14,609 nt of DNA from Pseudomonadota bacterium (GTDB lineage Bacteria; Pseudomonadota; Alphaproteobacteria; Caulobacterales; Caulobacteraceae). Position numbers and translations under genes: made by a program. The DNA lies in contig JAEXJH010000429.1 in assembly GCA_023445955.1 (NCBI GenBank), positions 1 to 14,609 on the forward strand, in the 5' to 3' direction. The notes beneath the pieces are model-generated. The model was not told the DNA's origin and made no database searches. It saw only the letters and a program-made list of their open reading frames with translations. Of this stretch, positions 7,318 through 14,598 are shown piece by piece. Numbering within the stretch: the stretch's first letter is position 1; every line of letters begins with the position of its first letter.

Positions 7318-9537
7318 GTGACGCCCGCTGCAGCGGCTGAACCGCCGCCCAAGCCGCGCCCGCGCTTCCTTCGCCAGTACGAGTTGATCGAGCGGGTCCA
7401 CGCCTATGACCCGACGGCCGACGAGGCGCTGCTGAACCGCGCCTATGTCTACGCCATGCGCATGCACGGCTCGCAGACCCGGGCCAGCGGCGACCCCTAT
7501 TACGCCCACCCGATCGAGGTGGCTGGCATCCTCACCGAGTACCGCCTGGACACCGCGACCATCGTCACGGCCCTGCTGCACGACGTGATCGAGGACACCC
7601 CGGTCACCAAGGACGAGATCGCCCAGCTGTTCGGCGAGGAGATCGGCGAGCTGGTCGAGGGCGTCACCAAGCTGTCCAAGCTGGAACTCCAGGCCGAGCA
7701 CATGCGCCAGGCCGAGAACCTGCGCAAATTCATCCTGGCCATCTCCAAGGACGTCCGCGTCCTGCTGGTCAAGCTGGCCGACCGTCTGCACAACATGCGG
7801 ACGCTGCACTTCATCAAGAACCAGGCGAAACGCGAGCGCATCGCCCGCGAGACGCGCGACATCTACGCGCCGCTGGCCCGCAACATCGGCTGCCACAAGA
7901 TCTGCGTGGAGCTGGAGGAGCTGTCCTTCCAGCACACCAATCCGGTCGCTCGCGACGCCATCATCCGCCGCCTGGACACCCTGCGCGAAGAGCAGGGCGG
8001 GGCGGTGGCCCTGGTCAGCCAGGAGATTTCGGCGCGCCTGGAATCCTCGACCCTGCCGGCCCGCGTGTTCGGCCGCGAGAAGTCGCCCTATTCGATCTGG
8101 CGCAAGCTGCAGCGCAAATCGATCGGCTTCTCGCAGATGGCCGACATCTATGCGTTCCGCGTGATCGTCGACAGCGAGGAAGACTGCTACCGCGCGCTCG
8201 GCGTCGTGCACCGCGCCTGGTCCAGCGTGCCCGACCGCTTCAAGGACTACATCTCGACGCCGAAGCGGAACAACTACCGCTCGCTGCACACCACGGTGGT
8301 GGGTCCGCGCGGCATGCGGATCGAGATGCAGATCCGCACCGAGGCCATGGACCGCGTGAACGAAGAGGGCGTCGCCGCCCACTTCCGCTACAAGGACGCC
8401 TCGTACGGCCTCGACCTGGAAGGCATGGAAGCCGCCGGCGGCCGCGATCCGCTGGCCAACCTCCGCCAGCTGGTCCAGGTGCTGGAGCACGGCGGCGACT
8501 CTGAAGAACTGGTCGAGCACGCCAAGCTCGAGATGTTCCTCGACCAGGTGTTCGTCTTTACCCCCAAGGGCAAGCTGGTCAGTCTGCCGCGGGGCGCGAT
8601 GCCGCTGGACTTCGCCTATGCGGTCCACACCAGCGTCGGCGACACCTGCATCGGCGTGAAGATCAATGGCGAGCTGAAGCCGCTGCGCACGCCGCTCGTG
8701 AACGGCGACGTCGTGGAAGTGGTGCGCGGCTCCAAGCCCGTGGTGCCGCCGGACTGGCGTTCGCTGACCGTGACCGGCCGGGCCCGCTCGGCCATCCGCC
8801 GCCACATCCGCCAGACGGAAAAGGAAGAGTTCCTTCGCCTGGGCCGCGCCTCGCTGGAGCAGGTCTTCGAGCGCGCCGGCAAGAAGCTGAAGGACGTTTC
8901 CCTCCGCCCGATCCTGGAGCGCTTCGCCCTGGAAGGCGACGAGGCGCTGTTCGACGCCGTTGGTCGCGGCCGGGTCTCGCCCAGTCAGGTGCTGGAAACG
9001 GCCTATCCGGGCATGAAGGACGCCGATCGCGAGGCCGCCACGGCGCGCCGCAAGATCGAGGGCGGCCAGGAAGCCGCCAGCCTCTATGTGCGCGGCGGCG
9101 GCCTGACCCCGGGTGTGTCGCTGCACTTCGCCCATTGCTGCAGCCCCGTGCCGGGCGACCGCATCGTCGGCATCCTGCGCGAGGACGGCGAGGGTCTGGA
9201 CGTCCACACCATCGACTGCCCGCGCTTGGCCGAATACGAGGACCACGAGGAACTCTGGCGCGACTTGAACTGGACGCCCGAGGCCGAACGCTCGACCATC
9301 TCCCTGACCCGCCTGCACGCGACGATCCAGAACGCACCGGGCGTGCTGGGCCTGGTCTGCACGATCATCGGCGAGGCCGGCGGCAACATCGTCAACCTGC
9401 GCATGCACCACCGGCAGAGCGACTTCTTCGACGTCGACATCGACGTGGAGGTCCGCGACGCCAAGCACCTGACCAACATCCAGGCGGCGCTTAGGGCGTG
9501 CCCGTCGGTCGAGACGGTGGACCGGACGCGGGGTTAG
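7318..9537 (+). CDS. spoT: Bifunctional (p)ppGpp synthetase/hydrolase, RelA/SpoT homolog (Rsh)
   Basis: Makes and degrades the alarmone (p)ppGpp; probably the cell's only long RSH. From GTG 7318 it has 739 residues: HD hydrolase domain (about 25-180) with intact residues R55, H64, H88-D89, E92-D93, D155 and N159; synthetase domain (about 250-360) with RFKD at 307-310 (the RXKD type of bifunctional enzymes), PKRNNYRSLHTTV and EMQIRT; TGS domain (about 409-470); conserved zinc-finger-like segment with H606-C-C-SPVPGD and C634; C-terminal ACT domain (about 660-735). All catalytic motifs look intact, so both activities are expected. In Caulobacter the ACT domain is reported to receive PTS-Ntr input. 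The start is uncertain: CTG 7219 with a strong RBS would add 33 Pro/Glu/Ala/Ser-rich residues and couple translation to rpoZ. Confidence 0.97.
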   Translation: MTPAAAAEPPPKPRPRFLRQYELIERVHAYDPTADEALLNRAYVYAMRMHGSQTRASGDPYYAHPIEVAGILTEYRLDTATIVTALLHDVIEDTPVTKDEIAQLFGEEIGELVEGVTKLSKLELQAEHMRQAENLRKFILAISKDVRVLLVKLADRLHNMRTLHFIKNQAKRERIARETRDIYAPLARNIGCHKICVELEELSFQHTNPVARDAIIRRLDTLREEQGGAVALVSQEISARLESSTLPARVFGREKSPYSIWRKLQRKSIGFSQMADIYAFRVIVDSEEDCYRALGVVHRAWSSVPDRFKDYISTPKRNNYRSLHTTVVGPRGMRIEMQIRTEAMDRVNEEGVAAHFRYKDASYGLDLEGMEAAGGRDPLANLRQLVQVLEHGGDSEELVEHAKLEMFLDQVFVFTPKGKLVSLPRGAMPLDFAYAVHTSVGDTCIGVKINGELKPLRTPLVNGDVVEVVRGSKPVVPPDWRSLTVTGRARSAIRRHIRQTEKEEFLRLGRASLEQVFERAGKKLKDVSLRPILERFALEGDEALFDAVGRGRVSPSQVLETAYPGMKDADREAATARRKIEGGQEAASLYVRGGGLTPGVSLHFAHCCSPVPGDRIVGILREDGEGLDVHTIDCPRLAEYEDHEELWRDLNWTPEAERSTISLTRLHATIQNAPGVLGLVCTIIGEAGGNIVNLRMHHRQSDFFDVDIDVEVRDAKHLTNIQAALRACPSVETVDRTRG

Positions 9538-9558
9538 GCCGAGGGCGGACCCTGGACC

Positions 9559-9963
9559 CTACCGCTTCAGCGCCGCCACCGCGTCGATGCTCCCCGCCGT
9601 CATCGGCGAGGGCAGGGCGTCTAGCGCGAACCAGCCCCACTCGTGGATGGCGTGGGCTTCCTGGATCGCCGGCTCGCCTTCGAAGCTTTCGACCGCATAG
9701 GTGATCGCCACCCAGTGGTAGTCGGGGGCGACCATGTCGGTGACGGCCAGGACGCGGCCGGCCTTGATGGTGATGCCCAGTTCTTCGTTGATCTCGCGCT
9801 CGGCGCAGACGTGGGCGGCTTCGCCCCAGTCCAGCTTGCCGCCGGGCACGCCCCAGTGGTCGGCCTCGGGGTTCTTGACCCGCTTGACCAGCAGCAGCCG
9901 GCCTTGAGCATCGAGGATGGCCGCGCCGCAGCCGACGCGAGGACGTTGCACTTCTTCGGTCAT
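9559..9963 (-). CDS. Nudix hydrolase (MutT-like)
   Basis: Small Nudix enzyme of 134 residues expected to hydrolyse a nucleoside diphosphate linked to another group; substrate unknown. A complete Nudix box runs from residue 42 to 64: G-KLDWG-E-AAHVCAE-RE-I-N-EE-L-G-I, matching GX5EX7REUXEEXGU, within VPGGKLDWGE. No signal peptide is present, so it is cytoplasmic. ATG 9963 gives the natural start (MTEEVQRPRVGCGAAIL); the frame continues to a TTG at 9999 without an RBS. No Shine-Dalgarno precedes ATG 9963, and a promoter-like pair points to a start of transcription at the ATG itself. It is divergent from pyrE and convergent with spoT (21 bp between stops). A housekeeping role in cleaning nucleotide pools is possible but not shown. 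Confidence 0.9.
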   Translation of the reverse strand: MTEEVQRPRVGCGAAILDAQGRLLLVKRVKNPEADHWGVPGGKLDWGEAAHVCAEREINEELGITIKAGRVLAVTDMVAPDYHWVAITYAVESFEGEPAIQEAHAIHEWGWFALDALPSPMTAGSIDAVAALKR

Positions 9964-9969
9964 GAGGGC

Positions 9970-9999
9970 GGTAGAGCGCGAAACGCCTGCGCGAGGCAA
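9970..9999 (-). promoter_or_regulatory. Promoter candidate for the Nudix gene (leaderless)
   Basis: On the minus strand TTGCCT (9999-9994) and TCTACC (9975-9970) are 18 bp apart. A start 7 nt beyond the -10 falls on the A of ATG 9963, consistent with the absence of an RBS. Confidence 0.38.
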
Positions 10000-10007
10000 G
10001 CTGACGT

Positions 10008-10036
10008 TTGAAGACTCGGCCGCTTGGTTCTATAGG
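10008..10036 (+). promoter_or_regulatory. Promoter candidate for pyrE (near-leaderless), with GANTC site
   Basis: TTGAAG (10008-10013) and TATAGG (10031-10036) are 17 bp apart. Transcription would begin at about 10041-10045, at or just before ATG 10045. GACTC at 10013-10017, next to the -35 box, is a GANTC site, the target of the alphaproteobacterial methylase CcrM. Confidence 0.45.
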
Positions 10037-10044
10037 CAGCGCTC

Positions 10045-10626
10045 ATGACCAACGATGACGTCCTCGACGAATTCCGCGCCGCAGGGGCCCTACGCGAAGG
10101 CCACTTCGTGCTGTCCAGCGGCCTGCACAGCCCGGTCTTCCTGCAGAAGAACCTGGTGTTCATGCGCCCCGAGCGCTGCGAGCGGCTCTGCAAGGCCCTG
10201 GCCGAGAAGATTCTCGCCACGGTCGGCGCGGTCGACGTCGCCGTCTCGCCCGCCGTCGGCGGCATCATCCCCGGCTACGAGACCGCCCGTCACCTGAACG
10301 TGCCGTCGATCTATGTCGAGCGCGAGGGGGGAGCTTTCAAGTTCCGCCGCGGCTTCCACCTGGAGCCCGGCCAGAAGGTCGTGATGGTCGAGGACATCGT
10401 CACCACCGGCCTGTCGTCGCGCGAGTGCATCCAGGCGATCCAGGAGGCCGGCGGCGACGTCGTGGCCGCCGCCTGCATCGTCGACCGCTCGGGCGGCAAG
10501 GTCGATGTCGGCGTGCCGCTGGTCTCGCTGTGCAGCCTGGAAGTGCCGGCCTATCCGGCCGACGCCCTGCCGCCGGAGCTGGCGGCCATCCCGATCGAGG
10601 ATCCGGGCAGCCGCCGTCTGCGCTAG
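10045..10626 (+). CDS. pyrE: Orotate phosphoribosyltransferase
   Basis: Converts orotate and PRPP to orotidine 5'-monophosphate, the fifth step of UMP synthesis, in the cytoplasm. The 193-residue protein shows [12 protein letters not shown] (24-35) near the orotate pocket, [15 protein letters not shown] (67-81), a mobile loop with [13 protein letters not shown] (92-104) and the PRPP-binding motif [14 protein letters not shown] (112-125) with the acidic pair E116-D117. Length is typical of the shorter bacterial type. The ATG lacks a clear Shine-Dalgarno and the promoter-like boxes place the transcript start within a few bases of it. It is divergent from the Nudix gene and its stop lies only 3 bp from the stop of the convergent amidohydrolase gene. 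Confidence 0.96.
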   Translation: MTNDDVLDEFRAAGALREGHFVLSSGLHSPVFLQKNLVFMRPERCERLCKALAEKILATVGAVDVAVSPAVGGIIPGYETARHLNVPSIYVEREGGAFKFRRGFHLEPGQKVVMVEDIVTTGLSSRECIQAIQEAGGDVVAAACIVDRSGGKVDVGVPLVSLCSLEVPAYPADALPPELAAIPIEDPGSRRLR

Positions 10627-10629
10627 CGA

Positions 10630-12252
10630 CTACTTCGCTTCGGCCGCCGGCGGCGTCAGCTGCTTGACCGGCCAGGCGATGCCCAGCTGCTCCAGATAGG
10701 TCCCGTACTTGTCGGGATCGTAGTAGTACTTCTTCATCTCGGGCCGGAAGGTCGCCATGATGTTGGCGTTGATCTGGGTCTGCGGCTTGTCGGTCGCGGC
10801 CAGCATCGGCACGTACTTCTGCGTCTTGGTCTGGACATCGGTGAAGTAGGTCTTCGAGGCCGCCAGCAGCTTGGGCTGGGTCAGCAGGTCCAGCGCCGTC
10901 ATCGCCACCACCTTCGAGCCCGCGACCACGCCCTTGTGGGCGATCGGCGTCGCCATCGAGATGGCGTTGGCCCAGTGGTGGCCCGGCAGGTCCGGGATGT
11001 TCGACGGGTAGTTGATGGTGATCGTGGGCATGATCCACGAGATGTCGCCGATGTCGTCCGAGCCGCCGCTTTCGGGCTTCTCCTCCGGGGGCTTGAGGCC
11101 CTTCAGCTTGACGTCGAGGCCTTCCTGCTTGGTCGAGCCGACGTTCTTCTGCACCGCCTTCGCAAACGCCTGCTCGTCGTCGGTCCATTTGGGCAGGCCG
11201 ACCAGCTCGATGTTCTTCTGCGCCGCTTCTGCCATCGGCTTGTTGAAGTGGCGCGGGGCGGCCGTGCCCACGATAGCGTAGTCCATCTTGGTGTCGGTCA
11301 TGTCGGCCGCCGCCTTGGCGATCTTGTTGCCGATGTCCCAGTTCTTCTTGATGGCGTCGAAGGTCTGTTCGCGGAAATAGTACCAGACGGTCGCCTCCGA
11401 CGGCACGACATTGGGCTGGTCGCCGCCGTCGGTGATGACGTAGTGCGAGCGCTGCTCGGGCTTGAGGTGCTCGCGGCGCATGTTCCAGCCCATGTCCATC
11501 AGCTCGACGGCGTCCAGCGCCGAGCGGCCGCGCCAGGGCGCGCCGGCGGAGTGGGCGGACTCGCCGTGGAAATTGTACTTGATGGACACTAGGCCCGTGC
11601 CCGACGGCTGGCCCCAGGCGGTCTGCAGGTTCGAGCCGACGTGGGTGAAGATCGTGGCGTCGATGCCGCTGAACACCCCGTCGCGGACCATGTAGGCCTT
11701 GCCGGCCACCAGCTCCTCGGCGACGCCGGGCCAGAGCACGAGCGTGCCGGCGATGTTCTGCTTCTCCATCACCTCCTTGACCGCGAGCGCCGCCACGACG
11801 TTCAGGGCCTGGCCGGAATTGTGGCCCTCGCCATGGCCGGGGGCGCCGGGGACGATGGGATCGTGCCAGGGCACGCCCGGCTTCTGCGAGGCCTTGGGAA
11901 TGCAGTCGATGTCGCTGCCGAAGGCGATGGTCGGGCCGCCGGTCCCGTGGGTCCAGGTCGCGGTCCAGGCCGTCGGGATGCCCGACACGCCGCGCTTGAT
12001 GGTGAAGCCGTTCTGCTCCAGCACCTTGGTGATGTAGGCCGAGGTCTCGACCTCCTGGAAGCCCAGCTCGCCGAACGAGAAGATCTCGTCGTTCATCACC
12101 TGGGCCAGCTTGGTGCGGCTCTCGACGCCAGCCACGGCCTCGGCCTTCAGGGCCTTGAGTTTGCCGGCCGAGACGTCGGCGGCGAACGCGCCGCTCGCCA
12201 GGGTCATCGCCAGCACGCCAGCCGTCGCGGCCAGCCAGGTCTTGTTCGACAT
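10630..12252 (-). CDS. Exported M20-family amidohydrolase, AbgB-like
   Basis: Predicted metal-dependent hydrolase of an amide bond, related to p-aminobenzoyl-glutamate hydrolase subunit B and other M20D amidohydrolases. It has 540 residues, about 60 more than E. coli AbgB, mostly as a C-terminal tail (about 465-540, Lys/Tyr/Pro-rich). The signal peptide [10 protein letters not shown]... ends at AFA|ADV (about residue 24), so unlike cytoplasmic AbgB it should act outside the cytoplasm. Candidate metal and catalytic residues are D114/D116 (FGSDIDCIP), H144 (GHN), E179-E180 (VAEE), H234 (ESAHSAG) and H425-H426; the AbgB-type [11 protein letters not shown] lies at 396-406. GGGAGGGG at 12267-12260 supports ATG 12252. 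The fold is clear; the substrate (peptide, N-acyl amino acid, folate fragment) is open. Confidence 0.88.
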   Translation of the reverse strand: MSNKTWLAATAGVLAMTLASGAFAADVSAGKLKALKAEAVAGVESRTKLAQVMNDEIFSFGELGFQEVETSAYITKVLEQNGFTIKRGVSGIPTAWTATWTHGTGGPTIAFGSDIDCIPKASQKPGVPWHDPIVPGAPGHGEGHNSGQALNVVAALAVKEVMEKQNIAGTLVLWPGVAEELVAGKAYMVRDGVFSGIDATIFTHVGSNLQTAWGQPSGTGLVSIKYNFHGESAHSAGAPWRGRSALDAVELMDMGWNMRREHLKPEQRSHYVITDGGDQPNVVPSEATVWYYFREQTFDAIKKNWDIGNKIAKAAADMTDTKMDYAIVGTAAPRHFNKPMAEAAQKNIELVGLPKWTDDEQAFAKAVQKNVGSTKQEGLDVKLKGLKPPEEKPESGGSDDIGDISWIMPTITINYPSNIPDLPGHHWANAISMATPIAHKGVVAGSKVVAMTALDLLTQPKLLAASKTYFTDVQTKTQKYVPMLAATDKPQTQINANIMATFRPEMKKYYYDPDKYGTYLEQLGIAWPVKQLTPPAAEAK

Positions 12253-12259
12253 CGTCACA

Positions 12260-12267
12260 CCCCTCCC
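12260..12267 (-). promoter_or_regulatory. Strong ribosome binding site of the amidohydrolase gene
   Basis: On the minus strand GGGAGGGG lies about 8 nt before ATG 12252, fixing the start exactly at the signal peptide. A frame extension up to 12351 has no comparable site. Confidence 0.65.
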
Positions 12268-12346
12268 AAAGGTAGAGCGTATACGATTGGGCGCCGGCGC
12301 GGCTTTGTCCACGCCAGGACTGGCGCCGGCCCGCGAAATTCCCACC

Positions 12347-12377
12347 TGCACAGGCAGGCGGCTGGGCCTATAGATTC
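12347..12377 (+). promoter_or_regulatory. Promoter candidate for pdxJ–acpS with GANTC over the -10
   Basis: TGCACA (12347-12352) and TATAGA (12369-12374) are 16 bp apart, with a start near 12381 and a 34-nt leader. GATTC at 12373-12377 is a GANTC site overlapping the end of the -10 box. A small inverted repeat (CCTGC/GCAGG, 12345-12358) covers the -35. Confidence 0.35.
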
Positions 12378-12414
12378 AGCCTCGAGTCTTTTTGGGTATC
12401 GACGGGAAGAGCGG

Positions 12415-13173
12415 ATGAGCTTGCGACTGGGCGTCAATATCGACCACGTGGCCACGATCCGGAACGCGCGCGGCTCGTCCTATCCCGAGCCCGTCCGCGC
12501 CGCTGAACTCGCTCTGGCCGCCGGCGCCGACGGCATCACCGCCCACCTGCGCGAGGATCGCCGCCACATCAGCGACGCCGACATCGCCGTGCTGACCGAC
12601 CTCTGCCACAAGCGCGGCAAGCCGCTGAACTTCGAGATGGCCGTCACCGACGAGATGGTCGGCATCGCGCTGGGCGCCAAGCCGCACGCCGCCTGCCTGG
12701 TGCCTGAACGCCGCGAGGAGGTGACCACCGAAGGCGGCCTCGACGTCGTCAAAGGCGCCAACCGCATCGCCGACGCCACGGCCCGCCTGCGCACTGTCGG
12801 GGCGCGGGTGTCGCTGTTCATCGAGGCCGATCCCGAGCAGATCCGCGCCTCGGCCGCCGCCGGCGCCCAGGTCGTCGAGCTGCACACCGGCGCCTATTGC
12901 GACGCCTTCCGCGAGGGCCACCTCGACCGCGCCGACGCCATCCTGCAACGCCTAAAGACCGGCGCGGCCCTGGCCGCCAGCCTGGGCCTGGAAGTCCATG
13001 CCGGCCACGGCATCGACTACGCCACCGTCAAGCCGATCGCCGCCATCCCCGAGATCGCCGAGCTGAACATCGGCCACTTCCTCATTGGCGAAGCGATCTT
13101 CGTCGGCCTGCCGCAGGCCATCCAGCGCATGCGCCTGCTGATGGACGCCGCCCGCCTGGAGCAAGCGGCGTGA
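12415..13173 (+). CDS. pdxJ: Pyridoxine 5'-phosphate synthase
   Basis: Condenses 3-amino-2-oxopropyl phosphate and 1-deoxyxylulose 5-phosphate to pyridoxine 5'-phosphate, the last ring-closing step of DXP-dependent vitamin B6 synthesis. The 252-residue TIM-barrel protein carries the family blocks [16 protein letters not shown] (5-20), [12 protein letters not shown] (41-52, catalytic H44), NFEM (72-75), [18 protein letters not shown] (94-111), ELHTG (155-159), VHAGHGIDY (194-202, H198) and [12 protein letters not shown] (216-227). The frame is open far to the left, but that part is antisense to the amidohydrolase gene; ATG 12415 has GGGAAGA at 12404-12410 and matches the family start. Its stop overlaps the acpS start by 4 nt (GTGA). 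Confidence 0.97.
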   Translation: MSLRLGVNIDHVATIRNARGSSYPEPVRAAELALAAGADGITAHLREDRRHISDADIAVLTDLCHKRGKPLNFEMAVTDEMVGIALGAKPHAACLVPERREEVTTEGGLDVVKGANRIADATARLRTVGARVSLFIEADPEQIRASAAAGAQVVELHTGAYCDAFREGHLDRADAILQRLKTGAALAASLGLEVHAGHGIDYATVKPIAAIPEIAELNIGHFLIGEAIFVGLPQAIQRMRLLMDAARLEQAA

Positions 13174-13571
13174 TCATCGGCATCGGCTCGGACCTCTGCG
13201 ACATCCGCCGCATCGAGAAGTCCCTCGAACGCTTCGGTGACCGCTTCACCAACAAGGTCTTCACCGAGATCGAGCGCAAGCGGTCCGAGCGCAAGCCCGA
13301 CCGCGCCTCCAGCTACGCCAAGCGCTTCGCCGCCAAGGAGGCCTGCTCCAAGGCGCTGGGCACGGGCCTCAAGCGCGGCGTGCACCTGGCCGGCATGGGC
13401 GTGGTCAACCTGCCGTCGGGCAAGCCGACCATGGCCCTGACCGGCGGGGCGCTGGAGCGGCTCAAGGAGATGACCCCCGAGGGCATGGAGGCCGTGATCC
13501 ACCTGTCCCTGACCGACGATCATCCCTACGCCCAGGCCTTCGTGATCATCGAGGCCCTGCCCAAGGCGTAG
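13170..13571 (+). CDS. acpS: Holo-[acyl-carrier-protein] synthase
   Basis: Transfers the 4'-phosphopantetheine arm of coenzyme A to a serine of apo-ACP, switching on fatty-acid synthesis. The 133-residue protein begins with GTG 13170 as [22 protein letters not shown], with the Mg-binding D8, and has [15 protein letters not shown] at 52-66 with the catalytic E57; both are the AcpS signatures. GTG overlaps the pdxJ TGA by 4 nt and GGAG at 13158-13161 lies 8 nt before it, so translation is coupled to pdxJ. pdxJ–acpS adjacency is also found in E. coli, where they follow rnc–era–recO. A 172-bp gap with several small repeats separates it from lepB. Confidence 0.96.
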   Translation: MIIGIGSDLCDIRRIEKSLERFGDRFTNKVFTEIERKRSERKPDRASSYAKRFAAKEACSKALGTGLKRGVHLAGMGVVNLPSGKPTMALTGGALERLKEMTPEGMEAVIHLSLTDDHPYAQAFVIIEALPKA

Positions 13572-13593
13572 CGAACTCGCGTGGCGCCCGAGA

Positions 13594-13609
13594 CCGTTTG
13601 ACGAAACGG
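13594..13609. repeat. Hairpin after acpS
   Basis: CCGTTT and AAACGG pair perfectly around GACG, 22 bp after the acpS stop, with no T-run behind. The loop region spells TTGACG, a good -35 box, but no convincing -10 follows at 16-18 bp, so promoter or weak terminator remain equally open. Confidence 0.35.
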
Positions 13610-13645
13610 CCCAACCGTCGCCATGAAGTGCGGCTAACGGCGCGC

Positions 13646-13673
13646 ACCCTTGCTTGGCCAGACCCTTGCTTGG
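13646..13673. repeat. 12-bp direct repeat upstream of lepB, with sigma-54-like element
   Basis: ACCCTTGCTTGG occurs exactly twice (13646-13657 and 13662-13673) with a 4-bp spacer, a 16-bp period. Across the junction, TGGCCA-N5-TTGCT (13655-13670) has the GG and GC of a sigma-54 -24/-12 promoter at the right spacing, and would start transcription about 60 nt before lepB ATG. The repeat is certain; the promoter reading is tentative. Confidence 0.5.
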
Positions 13674-13683
13674 GGGACCAAGC
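13668..13683. repeat. Hairpin in the lepB leader
   Basis: GCTTGG and CCAAGC (6-bp arms) flank GGGA, using the end of the second direct-repeat copy as the left arm. It could form in RNA starting upstream or mark a protein site. Confidence 0.3.
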
Positions 13684-13743
13684 CCGTCTAGCAAAGCCGA
13701 ACCGGTTCGCCGGCAAATCATCTTGGAAGAGCTCAGCGCCCGC

Positions 13744-14589
13744 ATGACCGACGCCGCCGACGACCTCACGCCGCCCGAAGAAAAGGGCGCCGTCGCCGAG
13801 TTGATCGAGATCATCAAGACTGTCGCCTACGCTCTGGGCATCGCCCTGGTGCTGCGGGTCCTGCTGTTCCAGCCCTTCACGATCCCGTCGGCCTCGATGG
13901 AGCCCAACCTCTATCAGGGCGACTACATCATCGTGTCCAAGTTCAGCTACGGCTGGAGCAAGCACTCCATCCCGTTCAGCCCGCCGATCATCAAGGGCCG
14001 TATCCTGGGTCGCGCGCCGACCCGCGGCGACATCATCGTCTTCAAGCTGCCGCGCGACAACCGCACCGACTACATCAAGCGCCTGATCGGCATGCCGGGC
14101 GACAAGGTCCAGATCCGCGGCGGTCAGGTCTACATCAACGGCAAGGCCTTGCCGCGCAAGGAACAGGCCCCGGCCCTGGTCGACACCGGCTATGGCTTCA
14201 CCCAGCAAGTCCAGCGCTTCCAGGAAACCAATCCGGAAGGCCGCCAGTACAACACCCAGGACTTCGGTCCCGACAGCCGCGGCGACAACACCGGCGTCTA
14301 TACGGTCCCGACGGGCTGCTACTTCTTCATGGGCGACAACCGCGACAACTCGGCCGACAGCCGCTTCGACCCGGGCGTCTCGCCGTACAAGGAAACGGCC
14401 TGCAAGTGGGACTATGAGCTGGACCAGTATATCGGCGACGAGGTCGGCGTCGGCTTCGTGCCTGCCGAGAACCTGGTCGGCCGCGCCCAGATCATCCTGC
14501 TGTCGTGGAACGCCGAGGCCAGCCTGTTCAAGCCGTGGACGTGGTTCCTGAACGCGCGTCCCAGCCGCTTCTTCCACGTGCTGAAGTGA
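13744..14589 (+). CDS. lepB: Signal peptidase I
   Basis: Membrane-bound Ser/Lys protease that removes signal peptides from exported proteins, such as the lactonase, M13 peptidase and amidohydrolase encoded here. The 281-residue protein has a short acidic N-terminus, one membrane helix (about 27-43) and then the periplasmic catalytic domain: PSASMEPNLYQGDYIIV (48-64) with nucleophile S51, RGDIIVF (94-100), DYIKRLIGMPGDKVQI (109-124) with general base K112, and GDNRDNSADSR (197-207). Only one helix before S51 is visible, against two in E. coli. ATG 13744 is chosen as the only in-frame ATG near the helix; the nearest purine-rich stretch (GGAAGAG, 13725-13731) is 12 nt away, so the start is slightly uncertain. 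It follows acpS and probably precedes rnc. Confidence 0.96.
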   Translation: MTDAADDLTPPEEKGAVAELIEIIKTVAYALGIALVLRVLLFQPFTIPSASMEPNLYQGDYIIVSKFSYGWSKHSIPFSPPIIKGRILGRAPTRGDIIVFKLPRDNRTDYIKRLIGMPGDKVQIRGGQVYINGKALPRKEQAPALVDTGYGFTQQVQRFQETNPEGRQYNTQDFGPDSRGDNTGVYTVPTGCYFFMGDNRDNSADSRFDPGVSPYKETACKWDYELDQYIGDEVGVGFVPAENLVGRAQIILLSWNAEASLFKPWTWFLNARPSRFFHVLK

Positions 14590-14598
14590 TCGCCACCC

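Noticed and set aside
7204..9468. Minus-strand open frame of about 750 codons under spoT
   Set aside because: Mirror of a strongly conserved gene; no domain, no RBS and a composition typical of antisense translation in GC-rich DNA.
12286..12332. Two GGCGCCGGC copies forming a possible long hairpin before the amidohydrolase gene
   Set aside because: Such GC-only self-complementary words are frequent in this base composition; arms are short relative to a loop of over 20 nt.
11641..12414. 258-residue extension in front of PdxJ
   Set aside because: It is antisense to the amidohydrolase gene and PdxJ is complete from ATG 12415.
13546..14577. Minus-strand open frame opposite lepB
   Set aside because: Antisense shadow of a gene with intact Ser/Lys catalytic motifs.
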